A stretch of 43,324 bases of DNA from a virus, in the IMG/VR virus record IMGVR_UViG_3300045049_000168, positions 1 to 43,324 of that record; one strand, given 5' to 3'. This document shows, piece after piece, positions 1-7,981 of the stretch. Position 1 is the stretch's first letter. Each line of letters begins with the position of its first letter. The notes under the pieces are model-generated. The model saw nothing but the letters and a program-made list of their open reading frames with translations, did no database searches and had not been told where the DNA came from. The position numbers and the translations under genes are program-made.

Positions 1-122
1 ACCAAAAACGGACCAAATCGAGGCAAACCAGGGCAAAAACAGACCAAAAATTGGTCAGTGTCAAAAACTAGAGCCTTGATTTTAAAGCGATTTCTGGCGG
101 AGAGAGGGGGATTCGAACCCCC
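1..122. repeat. attL: attL: direct repeat with tRNA-Ser 3' end and integrase 3' end
   Basis: This stretch is identical base for base to 43133-43254. Positions 95-122 match the last 28 nt of the tRNA-Ser gene including its encoded CCA. Positions 1-94 match the last codons of the integrase gene and the spacer to the tRNA. Identity stops at 123, where phage-specific sequence begins. A normal attL would carry host DNA outside the core; here it carries integrase sequence, so a related element probably lies to the left. The repeat may extend beyond the window start. Confidence 0.9.
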
Positions 123-162
123 TCCTGAGCTAGGCATGGCGCGGGTTTCCGGCCGGTAGCAT

Positions 163-177
163 ACCAAAAACGGACCA
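163..177. other. candidate integrase arm-type site (P' arm)
   Basis: The 15-mer accaaaaacggacca is an exact third copy of the sequence at 1-15 and 43133-43147, about 40 bp inside the left att core. Lambda-type integrases bind short arm sites on both sides of the core. An isolated copy on the phage-internal side of attL fits such a site. This is inferred from position and repetition only. The rest of 123-385 shows no gene I can support. Confidence 0.45.
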
Positions 178-385
178 CGCCCGCGTCGTCTCATTCCCGG
201 CCCTACGCGCCGTTGCCGCCCGTCGCCTTTGTCTAACCACTCGCCGTTCGTCGCCGGCCGTCTGGGGCTCATCGTGGCTCGTGCCCGAGCCCGGGACGTA
301 ACCGGGTGTTTTCTGCTCGGTCGTGTCCCGCCCTGGTTTGTGTTGTTTTCGATGGTTGCGACCGTCCGGTCCAACGCGCGGACGG

Positions 386-886
386 CTACTTGGCAGACTC
401 TATTTCGATCGACGTGAACGTTTCCTTGAGGCTAGTCGCCTGCGTCAGATCGCCGTCGCTGATGTCGTGCCCCGCCCGGTCGAAGAAGTGGGGTTCGGTG
501 TCGATCACCAGGGTTACCGGCACCTCGCCGGCTGGACTCAGCCAGCGCGCCTGAAATTGATACGGCCCTATTCGTGCGCCACCTAGATGCGGCATAGCCT
601 CGTTGCCGATACGGACACCCCACCCGGTATCGGCAACCTTGAACGTTTCCCGGATGAACCTTTCGAACGTCGGCCGTTCTTTCATGAGGGGCAGGACGTC
701 CTGCGAGAAACTCACTGAACCATCCGCATGAGCGAGTCCGCCCGTCAAGCCCAATGCGCATGCTAGCGCGACATGTGCGAGTGGCGTCCGATGCTTTCGT
801 GTCATTGGTTGAATTGCCGCGTGCCGCGCGTTTCCGGTCTCACTGGTGATTGACAGGCGATGGTACGGGCTATTCTCGGCGGTCAC
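386..886 (-). CDS. hypothetical exported protein
   Basis: The product is 166 residues. I do not recognise its family. A basic stretch followed by a hydrophobic run ending in an AHA-type signal peptidase site lies at about residues 29-54, so the roughly 110-residue remainder is probably periplasmic. The GTG start at 886 has an AAGGAA ribosome binding site just after the stop of the upstream gene, and is preferred. An ATG at 805 would give a conventional 139-residue preprotein but has no visible Shine-Dalgarno sequence. The gene is the last of the minus-strand genes and sits about 260 bp from attL. With its neighbour it is probably the distal end of the late operon, now separated from the holin by the cargo island. 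A role in envelope modification or lysis is only a guess. Confidence 0.6.
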   Translation of the reverse strand: MTAENSPYHRLSITSETGNARHAAIQPMTRKHRTPLAHVALACALGLTGGLAHADGSVSFSQDVLPLMKERPTFERFIRETFKVADTGWGVRIGNEAMPHLGGARIGPYQFQARWLSPAGEVPVTLVIDTEPHFFDRAGHDISDGDLTQATSLKETFTSIEIESAK

Positions 887-904
887 AAGCCGCTTTCCTT
901 GCGG

Positions 905-1123
905 TCATGACGGAAAAATGCGGCGCAGGATGCCGGCCGCGCCGGCACTGTAGACAGCAGCGACGAAAAGCGCGCGAATCGTCCAGGTGACGGCGAGATT
1001 CAGCACCGTACGCCCGAGCGTCTTTTGAATGCGGTCCATAGCGCGAGTCTCTATCGCGTCGACCAAGGCCGTTACATCGTCGGCCGTAAGCACGCGGCGG
1101 CGGCGCTCAAGTTGCGTTTCCAT
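905..1123 (-). CDS. small membrane protein with C-terminal TM segment
   Basis: The product is 72 residues. It has a charged N-terminal half (a run of arginines at 7-10, then an amphipathic helix) and a hydrophobic C-terminal half at about residues 43-66 that would span the membrane. It looks like one of the small membrane proteins commonly found near phage lysis genes, but I cannot assign a function. A GGAGG/AGAGG stretch precedes the ATG at a suitable distance. The next gene begins 18 nt after its stop, so the two are probably co-translated. Confidence 0.6.
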   Translation of the reverse strand: METQLERRRRVLTADDVTALVDAIETRAMDRIQKTLGRTVLNLAVTWTIRALFVAAVYSAGAAGILRRIFPS

Positions 1124-1513
1124 GTCATGCCTCTTCCTCCCGACGCCGGACGCCGAAAGCGTAGTCCGACGAATTGGAGTCTATGGGGCGTCCCACCCAC
1201 CGTCTGTAAGGGTTCGCGGATTTTCATGTAGGACAACGGCGATGAAAATGCTGTGGCGCTTGCCGGCCCGCGCAAGCTGCTACAGCGCCGCTTAGTTCGC
1301 GCGTGGGAATCAGTCTGATAACTGCGCCGGCCACCAAGGCGCTCGGTCGTTTTCGCTACGCTGTATCGATCACGCACGCGCCTCGTGCGATCTTTTGCCC
1401 GCTTCCCTGCGGGCTCTTTCTTGCGCGGATGGGCGAAATCCCTCAGCTCGTACGTTGAAGTGGGCATAGGGTCGTGTGCTATATTCGGCGCCACCGAGGG
1501 TAGTACAAATAAA
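1124..1513. promoter_or_regulatory. intergenic region with promoter for the DUF6402-like cargo gene
   Basis: No convincing gene lies here. At 1397-1414 there is a GCCCGC/GCGGGC hairpin followed by TCTTTCTT, a plausible plus-strand terminator that would insulate the cargo gene from read-through. A promoter-like pair follows: TTGAAG at 1455-1460 and TATATT at 1480-1485 (spacing 19, or 17 if GCTATA is used). It sits about 30 bp upstream of the ATG at 1514. This suggests that the cargo genes have their own promoter and can be expressed in the lysogen. Confidence 0.4.
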
Positions 1514-2812
1514 ATGACAACACCGAAGCGAATTCCATACTTTAAGCCGGAAAAGGTCGGCCTCTTTTCGTCCAGGACGAATTGGAAAAAGGATGTCTGC
1601 AAGCCGCTGAATAATCCGCAGGCTCATGTTCTCATGGACAGGCCGCCTGTCGGCTGGACGCCCCCACCCCCTCCACCGAAGACGGAGGAACCGACAGTCG
1701 CCAATAAGGCTGAGAAGAAGCCCGAAAAGGACGCTTCTGTGCCGCCAAGGCCTGTCGCGCCCCCAGAGAAGAAGGATGGCGAGGACGACGACTGCCGTAC
1801 GCCACCGCCGTTCGACATGCTCGACATCCCTGGTGCAATGAAAAAGATGGGGTTTCCCGTGGCCGCCAAACTTTCGCAGCGCTGGTTCGACGGCAGGGAG
1901 TACGTTTTGAGCGACGACCCGAAGGCCGAGTATCCGTCCGATATGGTGGATACGAAGGATGTCACGTTGGGCTTTGTCCTGGGCTACAAGAAGGTGAAGG
2001 CTAAGTATGAGAGCTTGATTCGAGAGAAAATTTATACCTCAGCTGCGCTTAGTATGGCAACGAAAGCTGTTCATGCCGTCGTCGAAAAGAAATTTGTCGC
2101 CGATGGTGTTGCTTACACGGGCGACATCGACACGCTTAGCTTGTCGAACGGGAATATCCAGGATTTACATCGAGATTTTCAATTTCAACTGGCGTACATC
2201 AGTTCGCTGGATACGTTGAGCGATAGTTACGGACCCACAGACTTGACGGCTTCGCTCGCAAATTTCAACTTGATGGCTGCAATTGCAAACGCATCCGTTC
2301 GCTCCGAGAAGTATTACAGCTACAATGCGGGTGCGCCGGTCTTTTGTTGTAAGTCAAGAGTTGAGATCACGCATATCTACGTGTATGCGAAAGACAGCTA
2401 CTCATTCGCGGATAAACCGGGTCAAAAATCATCTCAGTATCTGGGTCATTGGAATAGGTATGGGATCGTCATGGTTCCTGCCTCGGTTGCAGCTGATTTT
2501 GCCAACGGGTTGTCAGAAAAGCATAGTCCGGACGTAGATTGGGGTGATTCTCCTAATACACCGACACTGATGCCGTATATCTATGATAATGGGTTCAAGA
2601 AGCCGGTCGACATTCTGAATGGTCTGTTTCATGACTTGAGAAAGAAGGATGTTTATTATCCTATTCATAATAGCGACTATAACGCATGGCGAAAAAAGTT
2701 CAAGCGAGGCGGTGATTTCGCGATATATACGGAATTGAGAAAAATCAAACTTCAAAAGCCGATCAAATTTCCCCTGAATGAAATATGCAAGCCGCCAAAG
2801 CAACATTCCTGA
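1514..2812 (+). CDS. DUF6402-like protein (type VI secretion/competition-associated family)
   Basis: The product is 432 residues. After a short N-terminal segment there is a proline-rich, lysine/glutamate-rich linker (about residues 40-90), then a globular region. It opens with a motif around DIPGAMKKMGFPVAAKL and a following RWFDG, which I associate with the DUF6402 family found in Burkholderia and Pseudomonas near VgrG/PAAR type VI secretion genes. The biochemical function of that family is not known to me. The ATG at 1514 is chosen because homology-like sequence starts there and the promoter lies just upstream; the Shine-Dalgarno GAGGG is rather distant. GC content is visibly lower than in the phage structural genes, indicating separate acquisition. 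The downstream gene overlaps by 28 bp. An alternative view is a stand-alone accessory protein with no secretion link. Confidence 0.6.
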   Translation: MTTPKRIPYFKPEKVGLFSSRTNWKKDVCKPLNNPQAHVLMDRPPVGWTPPPPPPKTEEPTVANKAEKKPEKDASVPPRPVAPPEKKDGEDDDCRTPPPFDMLDIPGAMKKMGFPVAAKLSQRWFDGREYVLSDDPKAEYPSDMVDTKDVTLGFVLGYKKVKAKYESLIREKIYTSAALSMATKAVHAVVEKKFVADGVAYTGDIDTLSLSNGNIQDLHRDFQFQLAYISSLDTLSDSYGPTDLTASLANFNLMAAIANASVRSEKYYSYNAGAPVFCCKSRVEITHIYVYAKDSYSFADKPGQKSSQYLGHWNRYGIVMVPASVAADFANGLSEKHSPDVDWGDSPNTPTLMPYIYDNGFKKPVDILNGLFHDLRKKDVYYPIHNSDYNAWRKKFKRGGDFAIYTELRKIKLQKPIKFPLNEICKPPKQHS

Positions 2813-3225
2813 AGGTTGTAAAAATTACTATTGCGATGGCGCTGGTCGTGTGCGCCGCCGTCATCGCATTCGAAATTTTGTTTCCAACCCGGTACTCGGA
2901 CTGCGATAGACACACAAAGCTGCTGCACGGTGGCCCGAAAACCTACGGTGGGAAAAAATTCGATGTCGTCCTTTGCGGAACGGGATGGGATAAAAACCGC
3001 ATGAATGATTGGGTGCGGTTACAGGTGCGGTCTGACGAGGGGGCGCTTCTCGCTCAGCGAAGTTTTCGCGTGGATTGGGACACCAATTTTCCGAGGGAGC
3101 TTGAGTATGGGCCGGACTATCTGACCTACTATGACGCATCTCAGCAGGACGATTTCGAGCACCGGATCAGCATGCCGCCCACTTGGTGGGATTGGGTTCG
3201 GGCCAGACTGCCGTTGCTGAATTGA
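2785..3225 (+). CDS. membrane-anchored partner of the DUF6402-like gene (immunity-like)
   Basis: The product is 146 residues. A single hydrophobic segment at about residues 11-32 would anchor it in the inner membrane. The remainder is a compact aromatic- and aspartate-rich domain, probably periplasmic, with two cysteines (in YSDCD and VLCGTG) that could form a disulfide. It overlaps the 3' end of the DUF6402-like gene by 28 bp, so the two are very probably co-translated. A small anchored periplasmic protein directly behind a competition-associated gene has the look of an immunity or chaperone partner, but this is inferred from layout only. Confidence 0.6.
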   Translation: MQAAKATFLKVVKITIAMALVVCAAVIAFEILFPTRYSDCDRHTKLLHGGPKTYGGKKFDVVLCGTGWDKNRMNDWVRLQVRSDEGALLAQRSFRVDWDTNFPRELEYGPDYLTYYDASQQDDFEHRISMPPTWWDWVRARLPLLN

Positions 3226-3374
3226 CGCGGATGTCTGTAAGAAGCCACTGCTGTCGCTTGGCATCTTCGCCGCAACCAGCTGTCGTCGGCGTGTTTCTGG
3301 CGGGCGGGCCGGTCAAAACGGGTTCGGCATCGCGTATGATGTGCTGGATCAGCTGCTTTTCGGGGGAAATGTAT

Positions 3375-4028
3375 ATGGGGTCCGGTGTCGTGTCTTTCTC
3401 TGACAAGGTTGCTGGTGCATTGATTACTGCTTTGATCGGCTTCGTCGTATGGTTGATACAGCGCCGGTTGGAACCGAGCACGCGCCTTCGATTCTGGGTA
3501 CCGCACGATTTCCTGTTTCAGCTACCCTTTGCCCCGGGTCCTTTGCAGCCGCCGGCGCCCGATGCTCAGGAGCGAGGCGAAACCCAACCCGAAGTGCCGG
3601 AGCAAGCCGTACCACACCAACCATTCGTTATCCGAACGAATACATTGACGGTACAGAATTTGGGGCGAAAGCTCGCCGACAAAGTGCAAATCATCCATGC
3701 GGATCGCCCAGATCATTTTCAAATGCATCCCCGCCGGAACTATGCTGACGAATGCGCACCCGACGGCACTCACATCATTACTATCGATTCACTTGGGCCG
3801 CGTGAAGTTGTCCACGTTCAGTTGCTAAGTTATAGGCACAATCCAGTTCTCGTTGGCGTGCGATCCAAGGAAGGTGAGGCGAAGCCCGTTGGATTTCAAA
3901 TTCAACGTGTATGGCCGAGATGGTTGATAGTGTTGGTTTTGATATGCATGTTTGTTGGTGCTTTTGCTATTTTATATTGGTTGGTGCTTGCGGTAATTTT
4001 CATATCCAGGGCGATCGGGCTATTGTAA
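3375..4028 (+). CDS. hypothetical membrane protein of cargo island
   Basis: The product is 217 residues, family not recognised. One hydrophobic helix lies near the N-terminus (about 10-28, followed by arginines) and two closely spaced helices lie at the C-terminus (about 178-213). They bracket a soluble middle of about 140 residues with a proline-rich start. The ATG at 3375 is chosen because GGGGGA lies 7 nt upstream. The nearby ATG at 3369 is too close to that site. The gene lies 150 bp after the previous gene and converges on 4053-5309 with only 24 bp between stops. Low GC matches the rest of the island. A membrane effector or sensor role is possible but not shown. Confidence 0.6.
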   Translation: MGSGVVSFSDKVAGALITALIGFVVWLIQRRLEPSTRLRFWVPHDFLFQLPFAPGPLQPPAPDAQERGETQPEVPEQAVPHQPFVIRTNTLTVQNLGRKLADKVQIIHADRPDHFQMHPRRNYADECAPDGTHIITIDSLGPREVVHVQLLSYRHNPVLVGVRSKEGEAKPVGFQIQRVWPRWLIVLVLICMFVGAFAILYWLVLAVIFISRAIGLL

Positions 4029-4052
4029 TTCGTGATGCAGGTAATGTCGAAA

Positions 4053-5309
4053 TTATTCGCTGTCGCCCAATAGTCGCTTCACCGAGTTCAGCCCGAACCG
4101 AAGTCGGGGGAACGTCCCGTTTTTCATTGCGGCGTCGAATACTTGATAATATGCGCCTAGAAACAAGCCCTCGTTTGGGCAGAAAAAAGTGTACTGGTCG
4201 AGTTCATGGTAGTCCAGTGGGATACACGGCGGAAACCCTCGTTCAAAGAGATTGCACATAATCTCGGTATATTCATCGTACATATCGCTGAAGAGCTCTC
4301 GCGTCACTGCTAGTGTAAGCAATTGGCGGTTTTTAATGTCGATCGAGATTTCTTTTTTGTCGATGAGCATTCGAAAGGGAACCGTGTTGCGAACGTATTT
4401 GATGGCGCCCGTGATTTGAATAAGTGCTTCCCTCAATCGCTTTGCCGAAATCCGTCGCTTTCTCTCCATCGTTCGACTCATCGATGTTTCGGTGTTTGGG
4501 GAATCTTTTGCCTGGACGATCAGGACAATATCATTTGTGATGACAACAACATCAGCGATTTCCTCCTTGTCATAGTGTCTTAATGGAGCATGGAAGATCT
4601 GCTCGGGCCGGAAAACCCGTTGAAGCAGTAAGATAATGTCGAGTTCTTGGCCCGGACCGGGCTCTGTCCGTACCAGTGAGCTAAATCCGAAGCCGCTGCC
4701 GCCCTGAAACTGATATAGATGTGGGCGTGCATCCGAAACCACGAAGTCTTCGGGGAACAACGGTTCTATGAAGCGCACGCAGATGGCATCGTCGTCATCG
4801 GCTGAAGTCCTCCCACCAAACCAGCCCATTGCCTGTTCGTGAGCGATATTAAAGTTCGCTTGGGCGTTGATGTTCCCGGCGCTGAAGTCGAGGTACTTGG
4901 CATGCTCCAAGCTGATTTTTGCCGCTAGAGGTACGTCGATCTCAGCACGGTAGCCAAGCAGTTCTCGATTATGGTCATCAAACAAGTGCACCAAAACGTG
5001 GGGCCTAGTTACCGCATGTATGAGGTCGGGGGTATCTGAGCCTGAATCCAGCAGCCTCCAGCACACAAGAGGGTTGTCGGAATCATCGAAGAACGCACAC
5101 ATCAAGCCTACAGATGGCTGCCCCGAGATGTCGAAGGGTACGACGTATATTTTGAAGCCGCGATTGATCTTAGCCGGAAGCAGACAGTTTATAGGCAGCT
5201 TGATCACGATTCGCGGAACGCCTTCCCCGTGCAGTCGGAAACTATCAATTCCACCGGGAAATCGAAGGATTTCTTCGCAAAGCTGCGGGTGTTCCGTTGA
5301 AAGCATCAT
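4053..5309 (-). CDS. protein with restriction-endonuclease-like (NERD/Mrr-type) core; candidate defence gene
   Basis: The product is 418 residues. The first about 165 residues look beta-rich and match nothing I know. Residues 221-305 resemble a PD-(D/E)xK nuclease core: helix LLLQRVF, then IADVVVI with Asp253, then VLIVQAKDS with the Q-x-K pair Gln266/Lys268, then a basic helix. NERD- and Mrr-like domains use D...(E/Q)xK in this spacing. The C-terminal 110 residues are mixed. A GGGG ribosome site precedes the ATG at 5309. It lies between the holin gene and the cargo genes, a slot where prophages often carry anti-phage genes. Low GC suggests transfer. Nuclease activity is inferred from the motif only. 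Confidence 0.55.
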   Translation of the reverse strand: MMLSTEHPQLCEEILRFPGGIDSFRLHGEGVPRIVIKLPINCLLPAKINRGFKIYVVPFDISGQPSVGLMCAFFDDSDNPLVCWRLLDSGSDTPDLIHAVTRPHVLVHLFDDHNRELLGYRAEIDVPLAAKISLEHAKYLDFSAGNINAQANFNIAHEQAMGWFGGRTSADDDDAICVRFIEPLFPEDFVVSDARPHLYQFQGGSGFGFSSLVRTEPGPGQELDIILLLQRVFRPEQIFHAPLRHYDKEEIADVVVITNDIVLIVQAKDSPNTETSMSRTMERKRRISAKRLREALIQITGAIKYVRNTVPFRMLIDKKEISIDIKNRQLLTLAVTRELFSDMYDEYTEIMCNLFERGFPPCIPLDYHELDQYTFFCPNEGLFLGAYYQVFDAAMKNGTFPRLRFGLNSVKRLLGDSE

Positions 5310-5380
5310 TATGCATCCCCTATCGGTGTGCGCTCCATTCGCATCATAGTAGCGTAGGAAGTGTATTGCTCCTGTTGGCC

Positions 5381-5836
5381 CTAGCTAGCACCGTGAACAA
5401 TGTTCTGCACGGCAGTTGCCTGAGTCGGCGTGGTCGCGCGGCTCGCCGAGTACGCGCTAACAGCCTTCTCGACCGACCGGCCGGCAACATAGCCGCCGAT
5501 CCCGAGTTTCAGCAAATCCCACATGTCGGGCGGAATCGTGAGCGTCAGGCCCACGTGGAACATCGCCTGTAGATAGGGCGCGACGATGTAGTTATTCGCG
5601 ATGATCGCGACGAACACGAGCATGGTGATCGGCCGCCACGACGCGGCAAGCTTGTTGCCACTCGTCGCCTCGGCCGTAATCACGCCGGCCTGCGTCGTCA
5701 TGCGCTGCAAGTCGCCGGTCAGATACAGTTGCGCGAGTTGCAGCTTCGCCGCGTCCTTTTCTTCCTGCGTCGGGAATCGGTCGATGATGCTGTTGACGAC
5801 ATTCGCCACTGCGGTGATTGGATCGGATGCGCTCAT
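5381..5836 (-). CDS. holin, 3-TM family (GTA-holin-like)
   Basis: The product is 151 residues. It has an N-terminal soluble part with an amphipathic helix rich in Glu/Lys/Gln (about 15-40), a central hydrophobic hairpin (about 67-90, containing SWRPITMLVF and IIANNYIVAPY) and a further hydrophobic segment near 104-120 ending in GGYVAGRSVEK. This order and the SWRP-like and GGYVxGRSxEK-like motifs are typical of the Holin_3TMs family described from gene transfer agents and many proteobacterial prophages. It would permeabilise the inner membrane to release the endolysin. Its ATG follows the endolysin stop by 1 nt with GGAG at 8 nt. No spanin pair follows directly. Confidence 0.85.
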   Translation of the reverse strand: MSASDPITAVANVVNSIIDRFPTQEEKDAAKLQLAQLYLTGDLQRMTTQAGVITAEATSGNKLAASWRPITMLVFVAIIANNYIVAPYLQAMFHVGLTLTIPPDMWDLLKLGIGGYVAGRSVEKAVSAYSASRATTPTQATAVQNIVHGAS

Positions 5837-5837
5837 G

Positions 5838-6350
5838 TCATGCTCCGTTGTGATTGAAGGCCATCAAGAACAGGCGCTTGAACCATCCGTGCCCGTCCGC
5901 GCCGAAGGTGCCCGCCTGCATGTAATGGAATGCGCGGGCCGTCAGGAACATCGCCAGTTGCTCATCGCTCGCGCGATTGGCGGCGGCGAGCGTCACGGGG
6001 CCGATGTCGCCGTCTGCATCCACCCCGAGCATGCGTTGCAGCGTCACGCGTGCGATAGGTTGGCCCTGATTCACGGCCATATCGAAGACGAACAGGCACA
6101 GGGGCCACGGCATTTGATCGCACGAGCACGCATGCCAGTAGTCGGCCGCGTAGATGTCCTGAGCGCCGTCGAGCGCGAGGTTTTCGATGTCGACGTTCGG
6201 ATAGGCCGCGGCAGAGATACCGTACTTCGTGCCCTTGAGCTGGCCGACGTTGACACGCCCCCCGGTCCAGTTGCCGGGGTCGTTCGGGTCGTTGGAATAG
6301 CCCGCCTCGATGCCGACGACGAGCGCGAAGGCGCGTTCGAAGTTGTCCAT
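5838..6350 (-). CDS. endolysin, glycoside hydrolase family 108
   Basis: The product is 170 residues. The N-terminal part has the family hallmark: Glu15 in VVGIEAGYSNDPNDPG, the likely catalytic acid, followed by GTKYGIS. The C-terminal part has a peptidoglycan-binding-type segment (LGVDADGDIGPVT). GH108 enzymes cleave the glycan backbone of murein as N-acetylmuramidases. Length is normal for the family. The ATG at 6350 is chosen over the GTG at 6359 because the Shine-Dalgarno GAGGT sits just upstream of the ATG and would be covered by the GTG start. There is no signal peptide, so export depends on the adjacent holin. Confidence 0.92.
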   Translation of the reverse strand: MDNFERAFALVVGIEAGYSNDPNDPGNWTGGRVNVGQLKGTKYGISAAAYPNVDIENLALDGAQDIYAADYWHACSCDQMPWPLCLFVFDMAVNQGQPIARVTLQRMLGVDADGDIGPVTLAAANRASDEQLAMFLTARAFHYMQAGTFGADGHGWFKRLFLMAFNHNGA

Positions 6351-6360
6351 TGCAGTCACC

Positions 6361-7977
6361 TCATCCCAGGGTTTTCCAATACTGAGACGTGCCGCTGCCC
6401 GCCGCGATTTCTACGCCGCACGTCAGGTTGTAATTGCTCGCCCCGAGGCTCGTATCGACGACAGTGCCGGGGATCATGCTCGCCGCGAGCGGCAGGCCAT
6501 AGAGGCAGCAGGGATAGTAGAAGCCGGAGCTAGGCCCGCGCGTCTGTCCACAAAAAACGCCGCCCTGCGGAATCGGCACGCCCCCCGACTGCGGGCCACC
6601 TTGGAACGCGAGCAGGAGATTGTTCGGCGAAGCAATCGAATAGCTGCTCGCATTGCCGTTGAACGATGCCGCGATCGGCGACGCGTTAGCATGCGCGATT
6701 TCGACGACATGCACGACACTGCCGTTTGAGTTGGTCGTCGTGAAGGGTGAAACCGTCGTTGCGCCACCGCTCGCAATGACCTGGTAGGCGGCGCAAGGGC
6801 ACAGATACGACGGCGTGCTGTTCGAAAAAATCGAGGTCCAACCGCTGTTGGCGGTCAGGTTGCACAAGCCATTGCCGCCGCCGAAGGCGACCAACAGATT
6901 GCCCGTCGTAATGGCGCGCTCCATCGTCACAGTGACGGCGCCCGTAGACGCCACGGCGGCGACGCCTGCATTGACGACGGTCGGCAGGCCGGTGAAGGCA
7001 CCCACGTAGCTGAACAATTGCCGGCCGAGGGCGCCGTCTGTCGCGCGGTAGATATCGCCGACCGTGCCCGATGCTGTCGGATAGCCGGTGCCCGAAGTCA
7101 GACCGATCGGAGACGACCCGCCGCTTGCGGCAATCGTCACGTCCTGCGCGTTGTTCGTGATCGTGATATTCGAACCGGCTTTGATCGTCTTCAGAGCGAG
7201 CGTCGTCGAGGTCGAATCGGTCGCATCGAAAATCTGGCCGGTGCCGGTGCCGACGTTCGATGCCGTCGTGACACTGCCACCGCCGCCCGACGAGGGTACA
7301 GCCCAAGTCGCATCTTCCCGGAGGAACTTCGTCGCGCCGGCAGTCGCGCCAGGATCGGGCACGCCGCCCGGTGCATGCGAGGCGCCCGAGGCGACAAAGA
7401 CCGGGATATCGGCGCCCACGAGCGCGCGGAACGTCGGCGCCGCCGCCGCGCCGCTCGTCGGCCCCATCAATGCCGTATTCGCCGCCTGCGTGTTGTAGGT
7501 TACGTTGATGGTGCCGCTTGTCGTGATCGGCGAGCCGGCGACACTGAAAATCCCCGGCATCGAGACGCCGACGCTCGTGACGGTGCCGCTTGCGCTCGAT
7601 GCTGTCGCGCTCGACTGATAGCTTCGGTCATCCGTGTAGGCCGTAACGGTCGTCGTGCCCGTCGTGATCGTGTAGAGCGGAATTGAGCCGGCCGGAAAAC
7701 CCGAGGTGTTGACGCTTACCGCGCCCGTGCTCGCATTGGCATAGACATAGTTCGTCGCGCTCGCCGTGAGCGTGACGGTGCCGTTTGCAATGGCGTTCAG
7801 GGTCGCGCCTACCGCAAACGTCCCGCCGTAATAGCCCCAAGTGAGCCCCGAGCACGCGCTCGCGTGTCGGCCCCAAAGCATCGACGGCGAGGCCGCGTCG
7901 AACAGCGCGTTCGCGACGGCTTCCTTATTCGCCTGGTTCGTCGCGATCGTGTCGAGCAGCGTTGTACTGTTGGACAT
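6361..7977 (-). CDS. tail fibre / receptor-binding protein
   Basis: The product is 538 residues. It is rich in Ser, Thr, Gly and Ala with few charged residues, as expected of trimeric fibres. A conserved-looking N-terminus (MSNSTTLLDTIATNQANKE, then a WGxxASxCSGLTWGYYGG stretch) probably attaches to the tail tip. It is followed by repetitive beta-rich segments with alternating T/V/G and a cysteine-containing C-terminal domain (from about 310) that would be the receptor-binding part. It lies between the tail-tip protein and the endolysin, the usual fibre position. GAGGT precedes the start by 6 nt. It may determine host range; the receptor is not deducible. Confidence 0.8.
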   Translation of the reverse strand: MSNSTTLLDTIATNQANKEAVANALFDAASPSMLWGRHASACSGLTWGYYGGTFAVGATLNAIANGTVTLTASATNYVYANASTGAVSVNTSGFPAGSIPLYTITTGTTTVTAYTDDRSYQSSATASSASGTVTSVGVSMPGIFSVAGSPITTSGTINVTYNTQAANTALMGPTSGAAAAPTFRALVGADIPVFVASGASHAPGGVPDPGATAGATKFLREDATWAVPSSGGGGSVTTASNVGTGTGQIFDATDSTSTTLALKTIKAGSNITITNNAQDVTIAASGGSSPIGLTSGTGYPTASGTVGDIYRATDGALGRQLFSYVGAFTGLPTVVNAGVAAVASTGAVTVTMERAITTGNLLVAFGGGNGLCNLTANSGWTSIFSNSTPSYLCPCAAYQVIASGGATTVSPFTTTNSNGSVVHVVEIAHANASPIAASFNGNASSYSIASPNNLLLAFQGGPQSGGVPIPQGGVFCGQTRGPSSGFYYPCCLYGLPLAASMIPGTVVDTSLGASNYNLTCGVEIAAGSGTSQYWKTLG

Positions 7978-7981
7978 GGCA

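Noticed and set aside
1-122. Circular-contig overlap artefact
   Set aside because: The right end continues beyond the repeat into the full tRNA, so the repeat is not a simple end overlap of a circular assembly; tandem integration fits better, though it cannot be proven here.
5601-6533. Plus-strand open frame (310 codons) opposite holin and endolysin
   Set aside because: Antisense to recognised lysis genes with no independent support.
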